10,361 nt of DNA from NCBI GenBank assembly GCA_017394475.1, contig JAFPYQ010000061.1, forward strand, positions 1 through 10,361, read 5' to 3'. Source of the DNA: Oscillospiraceae bacterium (GTDB lineage: Bacteria > Bacillota > Clostridia > Oscillospirales > Ruminococcaceae). Numbering within the stretch: the stretch's first letter is position 1; the number at the start of each line of letters is the position of its first letter. Shown piece by piece: positions 6,630 to 10,361 of this stretch. A program made the translations under genes and the position numbers. Under the pieces are notes generated by a model. That model searched no databases. It was not told where the DNA came from and saw only the letters and a program-made list of their open reading frames with translations.

Positions 6630-7052
6630 ATGTACGCAATATTTGTATGTATGGTACTGGCGGGTCTCATACTGTGGCAGGTGCTCCACCTGTTCAGGCT
6701 CATAATCCTGAAAAAGAGATGCACGGTAGCCTGCCCTGCGCTCTGTGTGGGCTCTGAAGCAAAGAGATGGGGCAGAACCGTCCTTTACAATGCCACCTAT
6801 TCCTATGAATACATGGGCATCACTATGGAAGGCAACAACGGGCTCTGGTGTGACAGCGGTTTGTCCGGCATTATGGAACAGGGCAGTGGGACAATGATAC
6901 ATATCGATCCCGATGACCCCCGGGAAGGGATATTCGATCCCCTGGCACAGGCCGAAATAAAATACCGCATCTTCATGAGCATATTCTTGACCGCCATCGC
7001 AGTATCCATTATCATCATGAACTTTCATCCGGAGCCGCTGCAAATAAGCTGA
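6630..7052 (+). CDS. Two-helix membrane protein, DUF3592-like (paralogue A)
   Basis: The 140-residue protein has a membrane helix at about 3-27, a soluble middle of about 80 residues, and a second helix at about 112-131. The middle carries RCTV (30-33), YNATYSYEYMG (53-63) and IDPDDPREGIFD (92-103). The pattern of a helix, a small beta-rich domain ending in a D-P-x-D-like turn, and a helix resembles DUF3592 proteins, whose function is unknown. It is clearly related to the protein at 8596-9024: the shared elements occur in the same order and Cys31/Cys39 match Cys34/Cys42 there. GGGAGGG lies six bases before the ATG. No promoter of its own was seen, so it is probably expressed by read-through from the flotillin gene. 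Confidence 0.8.
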   Translation: MYAIFVCMVLAGLILWQVLHLFRLIILKKRCTVACPALCVGSEAKRWGRTVLYNATYSYEYMGITMEGNNGLWCDSGLSGIMEQGSGTMIHIDPDDPREGIFDPLAQAEIKYRIFMSIFLTAIAVSIIIMNFHPEPLQIS

Positions 7053-7058
7053 CGAAGT

Positions 7059-7093
7059 GGGAAGCCCCGCAAAACGGGATCCCTTCCTCCTTT
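7059..7093 (+). terminator. Possible weak terminator after paralogue A
   Basis: GGGA (7059-7062) with TCCC (7080-7083) and, inside an uneven internal loop, CCCG (7066-7069) with CGGG (7075-7078) around a CAAAA loop. The tail TTCCTCCTTT is pyrimidine-rich but interrupted by C. The stem is imperfect, so termination would be partial at best. Confidence 0.35.
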
Positions 7094-7097
7094 AAAA

Positions 7098-7120
7098 ATG
7101 ACATAATGTGAATGACATAA
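7098..7120. repeat. Direct repeat of ATGACATAA upstream of the hydrolase leader
   Basis: ATGACATAA occurs at 7098-7106 and again at 7112-7120, 14 bases apart start to start. The first copy overlaps the small palindrome ACATAATGT. The spacing is somewhat more than one helical turn. It could be a regulator site, but no convincing promoter was seen beside it. Confidence 0.35.
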
Positions 7121-7133
7121 ACCGTTCGGACAG

Positions 7134-7255
7134 GCTGCCGGCAGCTCCGGCACCTGAAAAAAATCATCTTCTGCGGCTGTTACGGGGCATTACCGGAAGT
7201 CCGCAGGAGTTTACTGAGCCGCAGCATGATCCTTTCAGGGGTGCTGTGGCTTTTT
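7134..7255 (+). promoter_or_regulatory. Attenuator-like leader of the hydrolase gene
   Basis: Three structural elements follow each other. The first is a hairpin TGCCGG (7136-7141) with CCGGCA (7147-7152), overlapping the palindrome GCTGCCGGCAGC (7134-7145). The second is an arm CTGCGGCT (7171-7178) that can pair with AGCCGCAG (7217-7224), or alternatively with CCGCAG (7201-7206). The third is a terminator hairpin, AGCCGCAGCA (7217-7226) with TGCTGTGGCT (7242-7251), followed by TTTTT. Because 7217-7224 cannot pair with both partners, the first arm would act as an antiterminator. The T tract ends just before the ribosome site of the gene at 7270. No T-box or familiar riboswitch consensus was recognised, so the trigger is unknown. 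Confidence 0.5.
7217..7255 (+). terminator. Terminator hairpin directly upstream of the hydrolase start
   Basis: AGCCGCAGCA (7217-7226) pairs with TGCTGTGGCT (7242-7251), ten pairs including one G-U, around a 15-base loop that can close further through CC/GG. The T run is 7251-7255. The next gene's AAAAGGA ribosome site begins at 7256, so the hairpin could control either transcription or ribosome access. Confidence 0.65.
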
Positions 7256-7269
7256 AAAAGGACATACTT

Positions 7270-8148
7270 ATGGAAAATAAAAGCGGAAAGTTCGTCTACA
7301 AGGACAGGGAAAGCATGGCAAAAATGCACGCCTTCTACGACAAGGCAATGGATTCCCTGAACATCACATACAGGGAAGAATACATTGATACCTCCTACGG
7401 GAAGACACATATCATCATCGCGGGGGATGAGAGCAAGCCGCATATATTCACCCTTCACGGCGGCAACGGCATAACACCGCTGAATATACTCATATTCAGG
7501 CCGCTTCTTGAAGACTTCTGCCTCATCGCGCCCGATGTGATAGGTATGCCGGGGAAAAGCGAGCCCCACAGGAACCTTAACACTTACAGGGAGGATTTCG
7601 GGCACTGGTTAGCCGAGCTTATGGACATAATGAAGATAGACAAAATACCCTTCGCAGTGTCCTCATACAGCTCCGCTATGCTGCTCTCCCTCGCAAAGAC
7701 AGCGCCCGGGAAAATAGAAAAAGCGGTTCTGATGGTTCCCTCGGGAATCGCCCACGGCGAGCTCATCCCCATAATAAAGAAAATGTCCGTCCCGATGATG
7801 AGGTATTATCACGCGCCCTCACAGGAAACACTGAAAGCCATACTGAGCACCATGTCAGGCAGGGACGATGAGATGTGGACTGAATTTTTCGACCTGATGA
7901 TGTCCTCCTACAAAATGGAAATGCGCCCGCCGAAGGAATACACAAGAGAGGAACTGAGAAAGTTCCGCTCACCGGTGATCATATTCGCATCCGATGAGGA
8001 TATATTCTTCCCCGCCCGAAAGGTATTCCCGAAGGCGAAAAGGGTGTTCTCAAATCCCCCGCGCTATGTCCGCATACAGGGGAAGCACCTGCCCTCGGAG
8101 GAAACGATGAAAAAGGTATGCAGGAGAATGAGGGAATTTTACCGCTGA
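7270..8148 (+). CDS. Alpha/beta-fold hydrolase (esterase-like)
   Basis: The 292-residue protein has the alpha/beta hydrolase layout. The oxyanion-side motif HGGNG is at 63-67, followed by LIAPDVIGMPGKSEP (85-99), typical of the strand-loop before the cap. The nucleophile elbow is SYSSA (132-136), placing the catalytic Ser at 134, with Ser and Ala replacing the usual Gly residues of GxSxG. The acid is probably Asp244 in SDEDIFFPA and the base His273 in GKHLP. All three triad members are present, so it should be active on an ester, amide or similar bond. The substrate cannot be told, and no signal peptide is seen, so it is cytoplasmic. An AAAAGGA site precedes the ATG, immediately after a terminator-like hairpin. 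The next gene begins 15 bases downstream, indicating an operon. Confidence 0.87.
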   Translation: MENKSGKFVYKDRESMAKMHAFYDKAMDSLNITYREEYIDTSYGKTHIIIAGDESKPHIFTLHGGNGITPLNILIFRPLLEDFCLIAPDVIGMPGKSEPHRNLNTYREDFGHWLAELMDIMKIDKIPFAVSSYSSAMLLSLAKTAPGKIEKAVLMVPSGIAHGELIPIIKKMSVPMMRYYHAPSQETLKAILSTMSGRDDEMWTEFFDLMMSSYKMEMRPPKEYTREELRKFRSPVIIFASDEDIFFPARKVFPKAKRVFSNPPRYVRIQGKHLPSEETMKKVCRRMREFYR

Positions 8149-8163
8149 GAGGAGAAAGCGGCG

Positions 8164-8538
8164 ATGATAAAGTATGATGAACTCTGCGGGAAATATATCA
8201 CCGATATCTTCCCCGACACCGAACAGCAGATAAACAAACCCACAGACAGCCCTGACGGGTTTCTCCCCCATGTTGTCTTCGGGGATATACTGAATCCCAT
8301 TGCGGTGCGTCTTCTGAAAAGGGATGATTACCGCGAAAACAGACAATTGCGGCAGTTGTTTGATCTGTATGAGAGCTTTGCTTCATCAGGTGATGCGGAT
8401 ACACAGGACCTGCTCCAGACAACGCTGCTGGAATATCTGTGGGATGAAACAGTCACCTATGAGCGGGCTATTGAACTTATGGGAGAAAAGACCCGTGAGA
8501 TATGGGACAATATCCGCGGCTACATGAAAGCCCCTTAA
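8164..8538 (+). CDS. Small acidic, mostly helical protein of unknown function
   Basis: The 124-residue soluble protein has no signal peptide or membrane helix and is rich in Asp, Glu and Leu. After FLPHVVFGDILNP (33-45) come predicted amphipathic helices around LRQLFDLYESFASSGDADTQ (62-81) and LLQTTLLEYLWDE (83-95). It ends with MGEKTREIWDNIRGYM (106-121). The pattern of a helix, a short S-G-D turn, and a helix with a central L-E-x-L-W recalls small immunity-type domains of unknown function such as DUF7674, but this is only an impression. An AGGAG site lies nine bases before the ATG. It is 15 bases after the hydrolase stop, so the two genes are almost certainly cotranscribed. Confidence 0.75.
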   Translation: MIKYDELCGKYITDIFPDTEQQINKPTDSPDGFLPHVVFGDILNPIAVRLLKRDDYRENRQLRQLFDLYESFASSGDADTQDLLQTTLLEYLWDETVTYERAIELMGEKTREIWDNIRGYMKAP

Positions 8539-8553
8539 ACAATGTTGATATGA

Positions 8554-8570
8554 CTGCTGATTTTCAGCAG
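8554..8570 (+). other. Intercistronic hairpin
   Basis: CTGCTGA (8554-8560) pairs perfectly with TCAGCAG (8564-8570) around a TTT loop. No T tract follows, so it is unlikely to terminate. It may be an RNA-stability or processing element between the small acidic gene and paralogue B. Confidence 0.45.
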
Positions 8571-8595
8571 CACAAAAGCAGACGGAGAAACAGTT

Positions 8596-9024
8596 ATGGA
8601 AAAGATCTCAACCACCCTTGTATATATGATAGTGTCAGCATTTCCGCTTACCGCCATTATACTGATACTGAAAATGTATCTGTTCAAGGGGCGGTGTACG
8701 GTACGTGTACGCGCAATGTGCAAGGAGATAAACTGGAAGTGCATGGGCGACCCGTACGACCCCTGCGGCAGAGCGGCGCACTATTACAACGCCACCTATC
8801 TGTTTGAATATCTGGGGCATGAATACACGGGGCAGAATACCGTGTGGGCGACAAGCGCCTACGGGCTCAATGCGGGGGATGTGGTGGAAATAAACATCGA
8901 CCCTCACGACCTGCCCAACGGGATATATGACAGACTTGCCGACAGGCGTATGACCGAATACTTCCTGTTCGCATTCATGGCATTCATGGGCGCGGTAGCG
9001 ATCATATTCGGGGTGAACCGTTGA
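8596..9024 (+). CDS. Two-helix membrane protein, DUF3592-like (paralogue B)
   Basis: The 142-residue protein has a membrane helix at about 8-30, a soluble middle, and a second helix at about 121-138. The middle shows RCTV (33-36), YNATYLFEYLG (64-74), a T-G-x-N segment (78-81) and IDPHDLPNGIYD (101-112), all in the same order as paralogue A at 6630-7052. It has an extra loop with Cys49 and Cys57 before the YNATY motif. The shared Cys34/Cys42 pair may be structural. The family resembles DUF3592, with no known function; both ends are in the membrane and the middle domain sits on one side. A GGAGA site lies seven bases before the ATG, and the gene is the last before a strong terminator. Confidence 0.8.
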   Translation: MEKISTTLVYMIVSAFPLTAIILILKMYLFKGRCTVRVRAMCKEINWKCMGDPYDPCGRAAHYYNATYLFEYLGHEYTGQNTVWATSAYGLNAGDVVEINIDPHDLPNGIYDRLADRRMTEYFLFAFMAFMGAVAIIFGVNR

Positions 9025-9048
9025 TATTCGGCATTTTTCTTAATATGA

Positions 9049-9090
9049 TAAATCCTCGGAGCATTTCACCACTCCGAGGATTTAATTTTT
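9049..9090 (+). terminator. Intrinsic terminator closing the flotillin-to-paralogue-B gene set
   Basis: A 13-bp perfect stem, TAAATCCTCGGAG (9049-9061) with 9072-9084, closes a ten-base loop and is followed by ATTTTT. Confidence 0.93.
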
Positions 9091-9167
9091 GGATCACATT
9101 TTATCTGCATTTTATGCAAATGTTACTATATTATGAAGAAAATGCTTTTTTTTGTTAAATCGGCTGA

Positions 9168-9197
9168 TTGACAATTCCTGCTTTTTTATGTTAAAAT
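9168..9197 (+). promoter_or_regulatory. Promoter of the AT-rich accessory genes
   Basis: TTGACA (9168-9173), an 18-base spacer and an extended TG-T-TAAAAT (-10 at 9192-9197). Transcription should begin near 9204, giving a leader of about 105 bases before the ATG at 9310. Confidence 0.7.
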
Positions 9198-9204
9198 ATT
9201 GATA

Positions 9205-9270
9205 TGGGGAATTCTAACCCCCACCAACACAAAATGTATTATGCGTTTTTAATGAACTGCATAAAACATT
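9205..9270 (+). promoter_or_regulatory. Two-hairpin 5' leader of the gene at 9310
   Basis: TGGGG (9205-9209) pairs with CCCCA (9219-9223) at what should be the very 5' end of the transcript. An 11-bp arm, AATGT-A-TTATGC (9233-9244), then pairs with GCATAA-A-ACATT (9259-9270) around a 14-base loop with one A-A mismatch. Neither is followed by a T tract. The pair could stabilise the mRNA or bind a ligand; no known riboswitch is recognised. Confidence 0.4.
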
Positions 9271-9309
9271 ATGATTTAAATTTCTGTAACCATAAAGGAG
9301 GAAATTATC

Positions 9310-10083
9310 ATGTCAAGTTTCGATTCCCTATTATCTGATCTTACTGCCAAAGCCAACGCGGATACCGAAGCACTAAAAAAAGCCGAAAGAGAACGCGAAG
9401 AAAATGCGCTACGTAGAAAGGAAGAAAAACGCGCCAAAGAAGCAATGATTCGTTCAGAACTTACTGTTCATTATAGGTTTGCTGCAAAATTCAAAGATAT
9501 GGTAAGACAATCACAGGCAGCTGTGCTAAACAATCCTCGCTTGAAAAAAATTTATTTGGGTTTTTGTGATTATAAACTTACTCGTGAAAATAGAGATACC
9601 GGTGTATATATCAGGTACAGATTTAATTCTAATATGAGCGATCCTTCCATTTCCCGAGGGCAATATACGGATCTGATTGATACACTTTGCAGTGGTATTT
9701 ATGATGAATTCTATACAGACTGGAAGTCTGAAACGGGAAGAGAAATGGAAAAGCAGGATATGCTCTGCATACTTTATATAGTTTGCAGCGATGACAATAA
9801 TATAAACTTGTTTATTCTTAAGGATATACTGGATAAAAAGACGGATGATCTCACCGATCTTTTTGACCTTCCGCTTATGAAAAACAAAAACAGCAATGAT
9901 GAATTCTTGTTTACTTCCAAACTAATTGACTACTTTATATATGCTTACTATTATGACTTTTGTCTTAATGAGCTTGACTTTAACAGAACAAAAGAGTTTG
10001 ATTTGCATAATAGCAAAATCATAGAGGAATGGAAAGAGGAACAAAGAAAAGCATATATGAAAGCAAACTATAAACATAATTAA
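9310..10083 (+). CDS. Unrecognised protein with a charged coiled-coil N-terminus
   Basis: The 257-residue protein belongs to no family I recognise. Residues about 14-50 are strongly charged and helical (Ala, Glu, Lys and Arg, for example KAEREREENALRRKEEKRAK), probably a coiled coil. The rest, about 52-250, is a soluble-looking mixed domain rich in Tyr, Phe, Asp and Asn, with segments such as GVYIRYRFNSNMSDPSISRG (98-117) and YIVCSDDNNINLFILKDILD (156-175). It ends in a second charged helix (IIEEWKEEQRKAYMKANY). No signal peptide or clear membrane helix is seen. AAGGAGG lies eight bases before the ATG. Codons favour A and T (AAA, TTA, ATT, GAT) much more than the genes to the left, suggesting acquired DNA. 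A small gene follows after 74 bases with no terminator between. Confidence 0.75.
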   Translation: MSSFDSLLSDLTAKANADTEALKKAEREREENALRRKEEKRAKEAMIRSELTVHYRFAAKFKDMVRQSQAAVLNNPRLKKIYLGFCDYKLTRENRDTGVYIRYRFNSNMSDPSISRGQYTDLIDTLCSGIYDEFYTDWKSETGREMEKQDMLCILYIVCSDDNNINLFILKDILDKKTDDLTDLFDLPLMKNKNSNDEFLFTSKLIDYFIYAYYYDFCLNELDFNRTKEFDLHNSKIIEEWKEEQRKAYMKANYKHN

Positions 10084-10157
10084 ACAATCAAAAAAGCAAC
10101 TTCTCAGACTTGTATTTCCGTTATTTTACATATGTTTTCTTGTAAGGATGTGTGTAT

Positions 10158-10361
10158 ATGGGTATTGGAAAATTATTGGCAGGAGCGGCACTGTTAGCGG
10201 CAGCCGATGCCGTAGCAAAAAAAGAACGCCGCAGCGAAGCAACGCAGAGAGCCGTTACAAAGTATTTCGGCGGCAATTACAGCGGAAACAATATAAAACG
10301 AAGCATACATTACAGAGCAGTTTGTCAATGGTGCGGACAAAGAGGCAATCAGGATTCGACA
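10158..10361 (+). CDS. Small protein with a C-x-x-C motif (partial, runs off right edge)
   Basis: An open frame of 68 codons runs from the ATG at 10158 to the edge with no stop. It starts MGIGKLLAGAALLAAADAVA, a short Gly/Ala/Leu-rich stretch that may be a membrane-seeking helix. A basic region follows, then a knuckle VCQWCGQRG (about 56-64) that looks like half of a zinc ribbon; the second half would lie beyond the window. An AAGGA site is about nine bases upstream. It follows the unrecognised gene at 9310 in the same direction with no terminator between, so both are likely cotranscribed. The family is not recognised. Confidence 0.65.
   Translation, partial: MGIGKLLAGAALLAAADAVAKKERRSEATQRAVTKYFGGNYSGNNIKRSIHYRAVCQWCGQRGNQDST

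Noticed and set aside
7053..7269. Hidden small gene, T-box or known riboswitch in the hydrolase leader
   Set aside because: No open frame with a ribosome site is present; the T-box AGGGTGGNACCGCG element is absent and no familiar riboswitch core was recognised, so only an attenuator-like structure is claimed.

Overview
The window looks like chromosomal DNA of a low-to-mid GC member of the Bacillota, most likely a gut or rumen clostridium of the Ruminococcus type. This is inferred from strong purine-rich ribosome binding sites, near-consensus SigA-type promoters (several with an extended TG -10), an MsmK-type sugar ABC ATPase, a MATE transporter, and two strongly expressed-looking genes using a narrow set of codons. 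No RNA gene, phage gene, insertion sequence or CRISPR array was seen.

Region 1 (1-2490, minus strand). A partial zinc-ribbon membrane protein with a Gln/Pro/Tyr repeat linker runs off the left edge. It has its own promoter and a LacI-type palindrome near the predicted transcription start. Upstream of it, ending at a strong terminator, lies a gene fusing a complete MATE transporter to a C-terminal anti-sigma-factor-like ATPase domain. That gene starts from a perfect-consensus promoter next to an 18-bp GC palindrome.

Region 2 (2640-4770, plus strand). An RsuA-type 16S rRNA pseudouridine synthase is followed by a stand-alone MsmK/UgpC-type sugar ABC ATPase with no permease or binding-protein gene beside it. 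The ATPase gene ends at a strong terminator.

Region 3 (4820-9090, plus strand). A flotillin/SPFH membrane scaffold protein with its own promoter and a structured leader is followed by four smaller genes: a two-helix membrane protein, an alpha/beta hydrolase, a small acidic protein, and a second two-helix membrane protein that is a clear paralogue of the first. The set ends at a strong terminator. The leader of the hydrolase gene can fold into mutually exclusive antiterminator-like and terminator hairpins, so the hydrolase and the genes after it may be controlled by attenuation.

Region 4 (9165-10361, plus strand). A visibly more AT-rich block with its own promoter holds an unrecognised protein with a charged coiled-coil start, then a partial small protein with a C-x-x-C motif running off the right edge. 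This block looks like accessory DNA.

The items most worth a second look are the MATE-ATPase fusion, the attenuator-like leader at 7134-7255, and the paralogous membrane-protein cassette. All function statements come from motif reading alone; no database search was possible.
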